Positions 35,895 through 43,992 of a stretch of 56,746 bases of DNA are shown here, one piece after another. The position numbers were made by a program, and so were the translations under genes. How positions within the stretch are numbered: position 1 is the stretch's first letter; the number at the start of each line of letters is the position of its first letter. The notes below the pieces were generated by a model. That model made no database searches, was not told the DNA's origin, and saw nothing but the letters and a program-made list of their open reading frames with translations. The stretch is from Mycobacterium sp. 852013-51886_SCH5428379 (GTDB taxonomy: Bacteria > Actinomycetota > Actinomycetes > Mycobacteriales > Mycobacteriaceae). The stretch is from positions 1 through 56,746 of the forward strand of contig NZ_LZSU01000040.1 of NCBI RefSeq assembly GCF_001665575.1, given 5' to 3'.

Positions 35895-35900
35895 CAGCGC

Positions 35901-37427
35901 ATGCAGATTCGTGAGCACCTGAGCAAGGACGGGAAACCGTCCAAGCCGGCGATCATCCTTCACCCGTCGGGCACCGTCATCACGTTCGACGACCTCGAGG
36001 CACGGGCCAATCGGCTCGCGCACTACTTTCGCCGGCAGGGACTGCAGGAGGGTGACGTCGTCGCCATCCTCATGGAGAACAACGAGCACATCCACGCCGT
36101 GATGTGGGCGGCGCGCCGCAGCGGCCTGTACTACGTGCCGATCAACACCCACCTGACCGCGGCCGAGGCCGCCTACATCATCGACAACAGCGGGGCCAAG
36201 GCCGTGGTGGGCTCGGCCGCGCTGCGTGACACCTGCGCGGGACTGGTTGCCGAACTGCCCAACGGTCTGCCGCCGGTACGGCTCATCGCCGACGCCGATC
36301 TCGACGGTTGGGTGCGCTATCCGGAAGGTGTTGCCGACCAACCGGATACGCCGATCGACGATGAGATCGAAGGCGACCTGCTGCAGTACTCGTCGGGGAC
36401 CACCGGCCGGCCCAAGGGAATCAAGCGGGAGTTGCCGCATCTGCCGCCGTCGGAGGTGCCGGGTCTGATGGCCGCGCTGGTCGGGTTCTGGCTCGACCCC
36501 GACGCGATCTACATCAGCCCGGCCCCGCTGTACCACACCGCACCGTCGGTGTGGTCGATGCAGATCCAGGCAGGCGGCATCACCACCGTGGTGCTCGAGA
36601 AGTTCGACGCCGAAGGCTGTCTGGAGGCGATCGAGCGGTACCGCGTCACCCACGGTCAGTTCGTGCCCGCGATGTTCACCCGGATGCTGAAGCTGCCCGA
36701 GGAGGTGCGCAACCGCTACGACGTGTCGAGCCTCAAACGGGTGATGCATGCGGCGGCGCCGTGTCCGGTCGAGATCAAGAAGCAGATGATCGACTGGTGG
36801 GGCCCGATCGTGGACGAGTACTACGCCTCCTCCGAAGCGCACGGGTCGACGCTGATCGGTGCCGAGGAGTGGCTGACGCATCCCGGGTCGGTCGGCAAGC
36901 CGATGATGGGCGCCATCCACATCCTCGACGAGGACGGCAACGAACTGCCGCCGGGGCAGGCCGGTGAGATCTACTTCGAGGGCGGCAATTCCTTCGAGTA
37001 CCTCAACGACCCGGACAAGACCGCCGCATCCCGGCACCCGAAGGGCTGGGCCACCGTCGGTGACATCGGCTACCTCGACGAGGACGGATACCTGTACCTG
37101 ACCGACCGGCGCCACCACATGATCATCTCGGGCGGGGTGAACATCTATCCGCAGGAAGCCGAGAACATGCTGGTGACCCATCCGAAGGTGATGGATGCGG
37201 CCGTGTTCGGCGTCCCCGACGACGAGATGGGCCAGCGCGTCAAAGGCGTTGTGCAGACCGTCGATCCGAGCGATGCCACCGAGGAGTTCGCCGAGGAACT
37301 GTTGAACTGGCTGCGGGACCGGTTGGCGCACTACAAGTGTCCGCGCTCGCTGTCGTTCGAGGCGCAGCTGCCGCGCACCGACACCGGCAAGCTGTACAAG
37401 CAGGAGCTGATCACGAAGTATTCGTGA
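35901..37427 (+). CDS. fadD4: Fatty-acyl-CoA/acyl-AMP ligase, FadD4-like
   Basis: A 508-residue ANL-superfamily adenylating enzyme. The P-loop is YSSGTTGRPKGIKRE, the A5 region EYYASSEAHGS, the A7 region GWATVGDIGYLDEDGYLYLTDR and the A8 hinge ISGGVNIYPQEAEN; the catalytic Lys is in LPRTDTGKLYKQ. It probably activates a fatty or sterol-derived acid with CoA. Between pckA and fadE3-like genes it occupies the place of Rv0214 (fadD4), the basis for the symbol. The crotonase gene begins 1 base after its stop. Controlled by the strong palindrome upstream. Confidence 0.88.
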   Translation: MQIREHLSKDGKPSKPAIILHPSGTVITFDDLEARANRLAHYFRRQGLQEGDVVAILMENNEHIHAVMWAARRSGLYYVPINTHLTAAEAAYIIDNSGAKAVVGSAALRDTCAGLVAELPNGLPPVRLIADADLDGWVRYPEGVADQPDTPIDDEIEGDLLQYSSGTTGRPKGIKRELPHLPPSEVPGLMAALVGFWLDPDAIYISPAPLYHTAPSVWSMQIQAGGITTVVLEKFDAEGCLEAIERYRVTHGQFVPAMFTRMLKLPEEVRNRYDVSSLKRVMHAAAPCPVEIKKQMIDWWGPIVDEYYASSEAHGSTLIGAEEWLTHPGSVGKPMMGAIHILDEDGNELPPGQAGEIYFEGGNSFEYLNDPDKTAASRHPKGWATVGDIGYLDEDGYLYLTDRRHHMIISGGVNIYPQEAENMLVTHPKVMDAAVFGVPDDEMGQRVKGVVQTVDPSDATEEFAEELLNWLRDRLAHYKCPRSLSFEAQLPRTDTGKLYKQELITKYS

Positions 37428-37428
37428 A

Positions 37429-38331
37429 GTGAGCACCGTCGAGCTGCCGGGCGGGATCGTCGTCGGGGTCGGGAAGCCCCGTGCCGACACGACGTTCACG
37501 CTCCTCGAGGAGGACACCGACGACCGGCGGGCCGTCACGGTGGCCTCGGTCCGCGACAGCCTCGACGAATTGACGCAGCGCTGCGCACGCCGCCCGGTGG
37601 CGGCCGCGGTCTGCGACGACGTGCTACGCGCGATCGATCCGGCGGGCACCACCCGGGCGGGGGTGGTCACCGAATCGCTGGCGTACTCGACGCTGCAGGC
37701 CGGTCCGGAGTTCGCCGGCTGGCTCGCCGCCCGCGGACCCGCCCGGGCGCCGACCTCACCGGATCCGGTGCGCGCGTGGCGCGACGGGAACACGCTGTCG
37801 GTGGAGTTCAACCGGCCGCAACGGCACAACGCGTTCGCGACCGACACCCGCGCCGCTCTGCTCGAGGCGCTCGAGGTGGCCAGGCTGGATCCGGCAATCG
37901 ACGCGGTGGTGCTGTCCGGTGCGGGCCGATCTTTCTGCAGCGGAGGCGATCTCGCGGAGTTCGGCAGCTTCGATGATCCGGCGCACGCCCATCTCGCGCG
38001 AACGCGGCACAGTCCGGCGCTGGTCCTCGACGAGCTCACCGCGCGCCTGGGCCGGCGCTGTGTGGCGCGGGTGCACGGTCAGGTCCTGGGCAGCGGGCTG
38101 GAGATGGCGGCGTACTGCGGTCAGGTGGTGGCGGCCCCCAACGCGGTGTTCGGTCTGCCGGAACTGAACCTGGGCCTGATCCCCGGGGCGGGCGGAACGG
38201 TCAGCGTCACCCGCAGGATCGGCCGGTGGCGCACGGCCTATCTGGTGCTGTCGGGTCGGACGATCGGTGCGCCGACCGCGTTGCGCTGGGGCCTGGTCGA
38301 CGCCGTCACCGTTGGCGGGCCGGGCGGATGA
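37429..38331 (+). CDS. Enoyl-CoA hydratase/isomerase-family protein with unusual N-terminus
   Basis: A 300-residue protein whose crotonase fold begins only near residue 118 (LSVEFNRPQRHNAF). The oxyanion-hole segment (VLSGAGRSFCSGGDLAEFG), the GSGLEMAAYCG helix with the first Glu and FGLPELNLGLIPGAGGT with the second Glu are intact, so hydratase activity is possible. The first 115 residues are an extra domain that I do not recognise, and the usual C-terminal trimerisation helices (about 70 residues) are missing. The GTG starts 1 base after the fadD4-like stop, so the two are co-transcribed. The 3' end overlaps the convergent SDR gene by 26 bases. Confidence 0.85.
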   Translation: MSTVELPGGIVVGVGKPRADTTFTLLEEDTDDRRAVTVASVRDSLDELTQRCARRPVAAAVCDDVLRAIDPAGTTRAGVVTESLAYSTLQAGPEFAGWLAARGPARAPTSPDPVRAWRDGNTLSVEFNRPQRHNAFATDTRAALLEALEVARLDPAIDAVVLSGAGRSFCSGGDLAEFGSFDDPAHAHLARTRHSPALVLDELTARLGRRCVARVHGQVLGSGLEMAAYCGQVVAAPNAVFGLPELNLGLIPGAGGTVSVTRRIGRWRTAYLVLSGRTIGAPTALRWGLVDAVTVGGPGG

Positions 38332-39025
38332 TCAGCTCGTTGACGTCCACCTCCGCCGGCTCACCGATCGCGTAGGCGATGGCCCGGGCGATCGCCGCCG
38401 GCGGGATCGCCTCGGCCCGGTACTGCCGCATCGCCTCAGCGGCCGTCGAGTCGGTGATCGTCTGTGCCAGTTCGGATTCCACCACGCCCGGCGATACGGT
38501 GGTGACGCGGATCGACGGATCGACCTCGAGCCGCAGACCCTCGGTGATGGCCCAGGCCGCGTGTTTGGTCGCGCAGTAGACGGCACCGGTCGGCACCACC
38601 TCGTGGGCGCCGACCGAGGCCACCGTGATGAAGTGCCCGCCGCCCTGTCGCTGGAAATGCGGCAGCGTGGCCGCGATGCCGTTGAGCAGTCCGCGGATGT
38701 TGACGTCGATCATGGCGTCCCACTGGTCGACCAGCAGGGCGTCGAGCCGGGACAGCGGCATCACCCCGGCGTTGTTGACGATGACGTCCACCCGGCCGTG
38801 GGTCGCCACGGCGGCGTCGACGAAGGCGGTGACGTCGTCGCGGTCGGTGACGTCGAGGCGGTGGGTGTCGACCCGGCCGCCGGAGCGCCGGGCCAGTTCG
38901 GCCAGGCGGTCCTCCCGGCGGGCGCCGGCCACCACCTGATGGCCTTCGGCGGCCAGGGCGAGGGCCACCGCTTCGCCGATCCCGCTGCTGGCTCCGGTGA
39001 CGAGGACGGTCTTGGATTCGGTCAT
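38306..39025 (-). CDS. Short-chain dehydrogenase/reductase
   Basis: A 239-residue classical SDR. The cofactor loop is LVTGASSGIGEAVALAL; the Arg-rich sequence after the second strand (GARREDRL) favours NADP(H). NNAGV, the catalytic Ser (VASVGAH), and Tyr-x3-Lys (YCATKHA) are present. Substrate is unknown. It is divergent from an XRE-type regulator, with a symmetrical operator-like repeat between them, a frequent arrangement in actinobacteria where the regulator controls the SDR. The ATG at 39025 begins the usual N-terminus. Confidence 0.92.
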   Translation of the reverse strand: MTESKTVLVTGASSGIGEAVALALAAEGHQVVAGARREDRLAELARRSGGRVDTHRLDVTDRDDVTAFVDAAVATHGRVDVIVNNAGVMPLSRLDALLVDQWDAMIDVNIRGLLNGIAATLPHFQRQGGGHFITVASVGAHEVVPTGAVYCATKHAAWAITEGLRLEVDPSIRVTTVSPGVVESELAQTITDSTAAEAMRQYRAEAIPPAAIARAIAYAIGEPAEVDVNELIIRPARQR

Positions 39026-39058
39026 GTCCCCATCGTTCGTCGCGCGGGCGCCGCCAAC

Positions 39059-39103
39059 CAGGGTGCGCTGCACCCTGTCTGGATCCGGCGGCGCGGTTAG
39101 GCT
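39059..39103. promoter_or_regulatory. Operator and -10 box in the SDR / XRE-regulator divergent region
   Basis: CAGGGTGC-GCT-GCACCCTG (39059-39077) is a perfect 8-bp inverted repeat with a 3-base spacer. On the plus strand TAGGCT (39098-39103) is 6 bases before the regulator's GTG, giving a leaderless start. The palindrome lies between the two promoters and is the likely site of the XRE regulator. Confidence 0.6.
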
Positions 39104-39109
39104 GAGGAC

Positions 39110-39949
39110 GTGGCCGAACTCGGCGAGTACCTGCGAAGTCGCCGCGCCGCGCTGCGCCCGGCCGACGCCGGGCTGTCCAGTGTGGGCGTCCGCCGGGTGC
39201 CGGGTCTGCGCCGTGAAGAGGTCGCGATGCTGGCCGGTGTCAGCGTCGACTACTACAGCCGCCTCGAACAGGGGCGGGAGCGGTCACCGTCGGTGCAGAT
39301 GCTCGATGCGCTGGCCGCGGCGCTGCGCCTCGACGACGACGGCCGCACCCACCTGTTCCGGCTGGCCGGGCACGCACCGACACCCCAGCGCACCAGGGTG
39401 TCCGACCGGGTCGATCCGGCGCTACTGCGGTTGATGGACGCCTGGCCGGACAACCCGGCGCTGGTCTACAACCGGTCCTATGACGTGCTGGCGGTGAATC
39501 CGTTGGCCGAGGCGCTGTTCGGACCGGTCGGGGCGGTCGGCAATCTGATGCTGCTGGTGTTCACCGAACCGCGGGCCCGCGAGTTCTACGTGGACTGGCA
39601 TGCCGTCGCCGCCGATTCGACCGCCGGTTTCCGGATGGCCCACAGCAGCGCACCCGACGATCCACGAACCCGTGCGGTGCTGTCGGAGCTGCTCGAGCGC
39701 AGCGACGAGTTCCGCGCACTGTGGGAGCGCCGTGATGCACGGCGGAAATCGCTGGCGGAGAAGAGGTTCCGTCATCCACAGGTCGGCGTGCTCACGTTGC
39801 GGATGCAGACGTTCGACGTCCGGTCCGCCCCCGGTCAGGAGCTCGTGGTCTACGACGCGGAACCCGGCAGCCCCAGCGCCGACGCGGTGACGCTGCTCGG
39901 CGCCATCGCCGCCACCGATCATCCGGAGCGGCGCAACGTCACCCGGTAG
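39110..39949 (+). CDS. XRE-family regulator with MmyB-like ligand domain
   Basis: A 279-residue regulator: an N-terminal helix-turn-helix (about residues 5-85) of the GLRREEVAMLAGVSVDYYSRLEQGR type, then the MmyB-like C-terminal domain (PALVYNRSYDVLAVNPLAEALF, FYVDWHAVAADSTAGFR). The latter is thought to sense a fatty acid-like or other small ligand. The GTG start follows a -10 box by 6 bases. Divergent from the SDR, its probable target. The last 31 bases overlap the convergent GntR gene. Confidence 0.93.
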   Translation: MAELGEYLRSRRAALRPADAGLSSVGVRRVPGLRREEVAMLAGVSVDYYSRLEQGRERSPSVQMLDALAAALRLDDDGRTHLFRLAGHAPTPQRTRVSDRVDPALLRLMDAWPDNPALVYNRSYDVLAVNPLAEALFGPVGAVGNLMLLVFTEPRAREFYVDWHAVAADSTAGFRMAHSSAPDDPRTRAVLSELLERSDEFRALWERRDARRKSLAEKRFRHPQVGVLTLRMQTFDVRSAPGQELVVYDAEPGSPSADAVTLLGAIAATDHPERRNVTR

Positions 39950-40668
39950 GTGTACTGCTCGGGTAGGAAATGGCTGACCGACAGCTCGACGGGCCGCCCC
40001 GACGCATCGCTGTACAGCCGGTCGACACGCAGCATCGGGTGCCCCGGTGCGCAGCCGAGCGCCGCGGCCACGCCGGCGTCGGCGGGCGCAACCGTGATCG
40101 ACTGCGCGGCTTCGGCAATGGGTTCGGGCAGATGTGGTTCGAGCAACCCGATGACGGTGTGGGTGCCGACGGCGCCGGTGCGCAGCGCGGCGGAGATCCC
40201 CAGGTCACCGCGCACCGCGGCGGCGACGGATCCGGGCAGATGCACGGTCGTCGACACGAACGGCACACCCTCGCCGGGCGCACCGTGCAGCCGGCGGAAC
40301 ACGACGGTGTGTACCACGTCGTCGTCGAGACGCAGCCGGCTCGCGGCCTCGACGTCGGTGCGCCTGGTCAACCCGGCCATCACCTCGATCGTGGTGTCCT
40401 CCGACAGGCTCATCAGATCCTCGATGGAGCCGAGCTGGCGCAGATACCGCCCGGTGCCGCGGGCGTAGGTGCCGCGGCCGGGCACCCGGTAGACCACCCC
40501 CTCGGCGACCAGATCCTGGAACGCGCGTCGCACCGTCTGGCGCGACAGGCCGTGTCGCTCGACGAGTTCGGACTCCGTGGGCAGCCGCACGCCGTCGGGG
40601 TAGCGGCCCGCGGCGATCTCGTCGCGCAGCTGCTCCCGCAGCAGCTGGTAGGCCGGTTCGGTGCGCAC
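39919..40668 (-). CDS. GntR/HutC-family regulator with UTRA domain
   Basis: A 249-residue regulator. The winged helix-turn-helix (about residues 1-70) includes LPTESELVERHGLSRQTVRRAF and GRGTYA; the UTRA effector domain follows (about 90-245), with LRVDRLYSDASGRPVELSVSHFLPEQY typical of the family. GTG start at 40668, 3 bases after the fadE3-like stop, so it is the second gene of that operon and may autoregulate it in response to an acyl-CoA or related metabolite. The operator is not certain. Confidence 0.93.
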   Translation of the reverse strand: MRTEPAYQLLREQLRDEIAAGRYPDGVRLPTESELVERHGLSRQTVRRAFQDLVAEGVVYRVPGRGTYARGTGRYLRQLGSIEDLMSLSEDTTIEVMAGLTRRTDVEAASRLRLDDDVVHTVVFRRLHGAPGEGVPFVSTTVHLPGSVAAAVRGDLGISAALRTGAVGTHTVIGLLEPHLPEPIAEAAQSITVAPADAGVAAALGCAPGHPMLRVDRLYSDASGRPVELSVSHFLPEQYTYRVTLRRSG

Positions 40669-40671
40669 CGC

Positions 40672-41832
40672 TCAGAGTCCGCCGCGCGCGACCAGTTGGG
40701 CGGCGATCACGTTGCGCTGGATCTCGTTGGTGCCCTCGCCGACGATCATCAGCGGTGCGTCGCGGAAGTAGCGCTCTACGTCATACTCGGTCGAATAGCC
40801 GTATCCGCCGTGGATGCGTACGGCGTTCAGCGCGATCTCCATTGCCACCTCGGAGGCGAACAGCTTGGCCATCCCCGCCTCCATGTCGGCCCGCTCACCG
40901 CTGTCGTAGCGCTCGGCGGCGTAGCGGGTGAGTTGGCGGGCGGCGGTCAGCTTGGTCGCCATATCGGCCAGATAGTTGCCCACCGACTGGTGCTTCCAGA
41001 TCGGCCGGCCGAAGCTCTCGCGCTCCTGGGCGTAGCGCAGGGCTTCGTCCAGCGCCGCGGTCGCGACGCCGAGCGCGCGGGCGGCCACCTGGATGCGGCC
41101 CGTCTCGAGGCCCTTCATCATCTGGCCGAAGCCCCGGCCGGGATCGCCGCCGAGAATCGCCGAGGCGGGGACGCGGCAGTCGTCGAAGAGCAGTTCGCAG
41201 CTCTCGACACCCTTGTAGCCCAGTTTGGGTAGATCCCGCGACACCGACAGCCCCGTCGTGCCCTGTTCGATCAGCAGCACCGAGATCCCCCGGTACCGCG
41301 GTTCGGCGGCCGGATCGGTCTTGCAGAGCAGCGCGATCAGCCCGGAGCGGCGGGCGTTGCTGATCCAGGTCTTGGCGCCGTTGACGGTCAGCCCGCCTCC
41401 GTCGCACGGCAGCGCCGTGGTGGTCATCGCCTGCAGATCCGAGCCACCGCCGGGTTCGGTCAGGGCCATGGTCGCGCGGATCTCGCCGGTGGCCAGCCCC
41501 GGCAGATACACCCGCTTCTGCTCCTCGGTGCCGAACAGGGTGAGCAGCTTGGCGACGACGGTGTGTCCGCCCATCGCCCCCGCCAGGCTCATCCAGCCGC
41601 GCGCGAGTTCCTGGGTGACCTCGACGTAGCAGGGGGTCGAGACAGGCGAGCCGCCGTACTCCTCGGGGACGGCCAGACCGTAGATCCCGATGCGCTTCAT
41701 CTGCTCGATCCACGCCTCGGGATAGGTGTTGGCGTGTTCGACCTCGCGCACGGTCGGGCGGACGTCGCGATCGATGAAGCGGCGGACGGTGTCGACGAGG
41801 AGCTGCTCTTCTTCGGTCATATGTACGGCCAT
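40672..41832 (-). CDS. fadE3: Acyl-CoA dehydrogenase, FadE3-like
   Basis: A 386-residue FAD-dependent acyl-CoA dehydrogenase, normal family length. FAD/substrate motifs ATMALTEPGGGSDLQAM and TWISNARRSG, the helical GRIQVAARALG segment and the C-terminal HGGYGYSTEYDVERYFRDAP with the catalytic Glu region (VGEGTNEIQRN) are seen. It would introduce the alpha,beta double bond in fatty-acid or sterol side-chain oxidation. Position opposite an Rv0216-like hydratase matches Rv0215c (fadE3). ATG at 41832 is used; an ATG four codons later is also possible. Confidence 0.93.
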   Translation of the reverse strand: MAVHMTEEEQLLVDTVRRFIDRDVRPTVREVEHANTYPEAWIEQMKRIGIYGLAVPEEYGGSPVSTPCYVEVTQELARGWMSLAGAMGGHTVVAKLLTLFGTEEQKRVYLPGLATGEIRATMALTEPGGGSDLQAMTTTALPCDGGGLTVNGAKTWISNARRSGLIALLCKTDPAAEPRYRGISVLLIEQGTTGLSVSRDLPKLGYKGVESCELLFDDCRVPASAILGGDPGRGFGQMMKGLETGRIQVAARALGVATAALDEALRYAQERESFGRPIWKHQSVGNYLADMATKLTAARQLTRYAAERYDSGERADMEAGMAKLFASEVAMEIALNAVRIHGGYGYSTEYDVERYFRDAPLMIVGEGTNEIQRNVIAAQLVARGGL

Positions 41833-41889
41833 GTTGACACACTGCTCGGGGCACTGCCAGAGTCGACAGCTGTGACTTTGTACGGCCAT
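41822..41889. repeat. 11-bp direct repeat across the fadE3 / hydratase divergent region
   Basis: TGTACGGCCAT occurs at 41822-41832, covering the fadE3 start codon, and again at 41879-41889 just inside the hydratase gene, 57 bases apart in the same orientation. An imperfect inverted pair TGTTGAC / GTCGACA lies between. It may be a regulator site or chance. Confidence 0.4.
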
Positions 41890-42879
41890 TTGGCGGGCGG
41901 GCCATTCTTCGACGACCTCACCGTCGGGCAGGTCTTCGACACCGCCCCGTCGATGACGCTCACCACGGGATCGGCCGCGGTGCACCACTCGATCATCGGG
42001 GACCGGCTGCGCCTCACCCTCGACGCCGACCTCGCGACCGCGGTCACGGGTTCGACTGTCCCGCTGGCCCATCCGGCCCTGGTGTGCGACGTCGCGATCG
42101 GGCAGTCCACGCTGGTCACCCATCGGGTGAAGGCGAACCTGTTCTACCGCGGGCTGGTGTTCCACCGGTACCCGGTGATCGGCGACAGCCTGTTCACCCG
42201 TACCGAGGTGGTGGGCCTGCGGCAGAACTCGGTCAAACCGGGCCGTGCGCGCACCGGGCTGGCCGCACTGCGGATGACGACGGTCGACCAGCTCGGCCGC
42301 CTCGTCCTGGACTTCTACCGGTGCGCGATGCTGCCACTGAGCGATAATGCCGCCGATACCGGCCACGCCGACGATCTGTCGTCGATCGGCGCTGACGCCG
42401 TGGCACCGCCCGATCCGACCGCGGAGTGGGACGCGGCGGCCTACCGCGACCGGGTGCCCGGTGCGCACTTCGACGCCGGACTGGCCGGCGCGGTGCTGCA
42501 CGGCACCGCCGACGTCGTCAGCAGCGCACCGGAACTCGCGCGCCTGAGCCTCAACATCGCAGCGATCCACCACGATGCCCGCTTCGGCCGGCAGCGCCTG
42601 GTGTACGGCGGGCACACCATCGGGCTGGCGCTGGCGCAGGCGACGCGCCTGCTGCCCGATCTGGTCACGGTGTTGGGGTGGGAGTCCTGTGACCACACCG
42701 GCCCGGTGTACGAAGGTGACACGCTCTACAGCGAGCTCCACGTCGAGTCCGCGACACCGTTGGCCGACGGCCGCGGGGGCGTGCTCGGGCTGCGGTCACT
42801 GGTCTTCGCGGCGTCCGACGACGGCGGCGGCGACGACCGCCAGGTGCTGGACTGGCGGTTCTCCGCGCTCCAGTTCTGA
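41872..42879 (+). CDS. Double-hotdog hydratase (Rv0216 type)
   Basis: A 335-residue protein, near the 337 of M. tuberculosis Rv0216, whose structure is a double-hotdog (R)-hydratase-like fold. The N-terminal half starts GHLAGGPFFDDLTVGQVFD and includes FHRYPVIGDSLFTRTEV; the C-terminal half has AGAVLHG, HHDARFGRQRLVYGGHTIG and YEGDTLYSELHVESA. The exact substrate is unknown, and I recall that Rv0216 lacks some catalytic residues of MaoC enzymes. GTG at 41872 is the first start that keeps the family N-terminus. Divergent from fadE3, suggesting a common beta-oxidation role. Confidence 0.86.
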   Translation: MTLYGHLAGGPFFDDLTVGQVFDTAPSMTLTTGSAAVHHSIIGDRLRLTLDADLATAVTGSTVPLAHPALVCDVAIGQSTLVTHRVKANLFYRGLVFHRYPVIGDSLFTRTEVVGLRQNSVKPGRARTGLAALRMTTVDQLGRLVLDFYRCAMLPLSDNAADTGHADDLSSIGADAVAPPDPTAEWDAAAYRDRVPGAHFDAGLAGAVLHGTADVVSSAPELARLSLNIAAIHHDARFGRQRLVYGGHTIGLALAQATRLLPDLVTVLGWESCDHTGPVYEGDTLYSELHVESATPLADGRGGVLGLRSLVFAASDDGGGDDRQVLDWRFSALQF

Positions 42880-42900
42880 ACCGATGCGCACAATGAACCG

Positions 42901-43992
42901 ATGAGCGCATGGCGGCTGGCAGCAGCGGTGCCCGCCCATGCGCAGCGGCTCGCCGACCGCCTCCCCGACCGCGTCGACGCGATCGAACTGCTCACCGGTC
43001 GCGCCGCGCTGCTGGGCCTGCCCGCGCCGGGGCGGATCTCCGCAGGCGGCGCCTCGCGGCTGCTGCCCACCCGCGACGGCTGGATCGCGCTGACCCTGTC
43101 GCGGGCTGACGACATCGCCGCAGTCCCCGCGCTGGTGGAGGCCGACCGCGTCGATGCCGATCCCTGGCCGGCCCTCGCCGACTGGTCCGCCCACCGGACC
43201 GCCACCGAGGCCGTGGCCCGCGCCCGCCTGCTCGGCCTGCCCGCGGCCGTGCCCGGCGAGACGGCGCCCACCACGCCGGTGATCCGGCCGCTCGGCCGCC
43301 CGGCGCCGCCCCGCCCGCTGCGAGATCTGCTCGTCGTCGAGCTGGCGTCGATGTGGGCCGGACCGCTGTGCGGCCGCCTGCTCGCACAGGCCGGGGCGAC
43401 GGTGGTCAAGGTGGAGAGCCCCGCGCGGCCCGACGGGACCCGGGCCGGCCCGCCACCGTTCTTCGACTGGACGAACGCCGGAAAGCTCAGCTATGCAAGC
43501 GATCTGGCGGACGACGCCGTGCGGGCCCTGCTCGCGGTGGCCGACGTCGTCATCGAGGGGTCGCGACCCGCCGCACTGGCCCGCCGTGGTCTCGCGGCCG
43601 AACAGGTGCCCGCGCGGGACGGCCGGATCTGGCTGCGCATCACCGGGTACGGCGCGGCGGGGGAGTTCGCGGACCGGGTGGCGTTCGGTGACGACGCCGC
43701 CGTCGCGGGCGGGCTGCTGGGCGACGGTCCGGTGTTCCTCGGCGACGCGATCGCCGATCCGCTGACCGGACTGCAGGCGGCGGTCTGCGTCGCCGAAGCG
43801 GCGGCCCGGGGTGGCGGCGAGTTGATCGAGCTCGCGATGGCGGCCGTCGCCGCCGGGTACGCGGCGCTGCCGCCCGACGGTGTGGACGACGTGGGCCTGC
43901 GCGCACCCCGCCTGACGGATCGGGCGGCACCACTGGGCCGCGACAATGCCGCGGTGCGCGATCTGATCGAAAGCCGCAGCCACATATGCTGA
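42901..43992 (+). CDS. Class III CoA-transferase-like protein (CaiB/BaiF), rearranged
   Basis: A 363-residue protein of the CaiB/BaiF family with unusual order. The normal N-terminal Rossmann segment (LLVVELASMWAGPLCGRLLAQAGATVVKVE) begins only at about residue 142; IEGSRPAALARRGL, RITGYGAAGEF and the region of the catalytic Asp (AFGDDAAVAGG) follow. The first 130 residues look like the distal CaiB segment (RLLPTRDGWIALTL and ARLLGLPAAVPGE), normally found after the Asp. So it appears circularly permuted or internally duplicated. It may transfer CoA between organic acids. Overlaps the amidohydrolase start by 7 bases. Confidence 0.82.
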   Translation: MSAWRLAAAVPAHAQRLADRLPDRVDAIELLTGRAALLGLPAPGRISAGGASRLLPTRDGWIALTLSRADDIAAVPALVEADRVDADPWPALADWSAHRTATEAVARARLLGLPAAVPGETAPTTPVIRPLGRPAPPRPLRDLLVVELASMWAGPLCGRLLAQAGATVVKVESPARPDGTRAGPPPFFDWTNAGKLSYASDLADDAVRALLAVADVVIEGSRPAALARRGLAAEQVPARDGRIWLRITGYGAAGEFADRVAFGDDAAVAGGLLGDGPVFLGDAIADPLTGLQAAVCVAEAAARGGGELIELAMAAVAAGYAALPPDGVDDVGLRAPRLTDRAAPLGRDNAAVRDLIESRSHIC

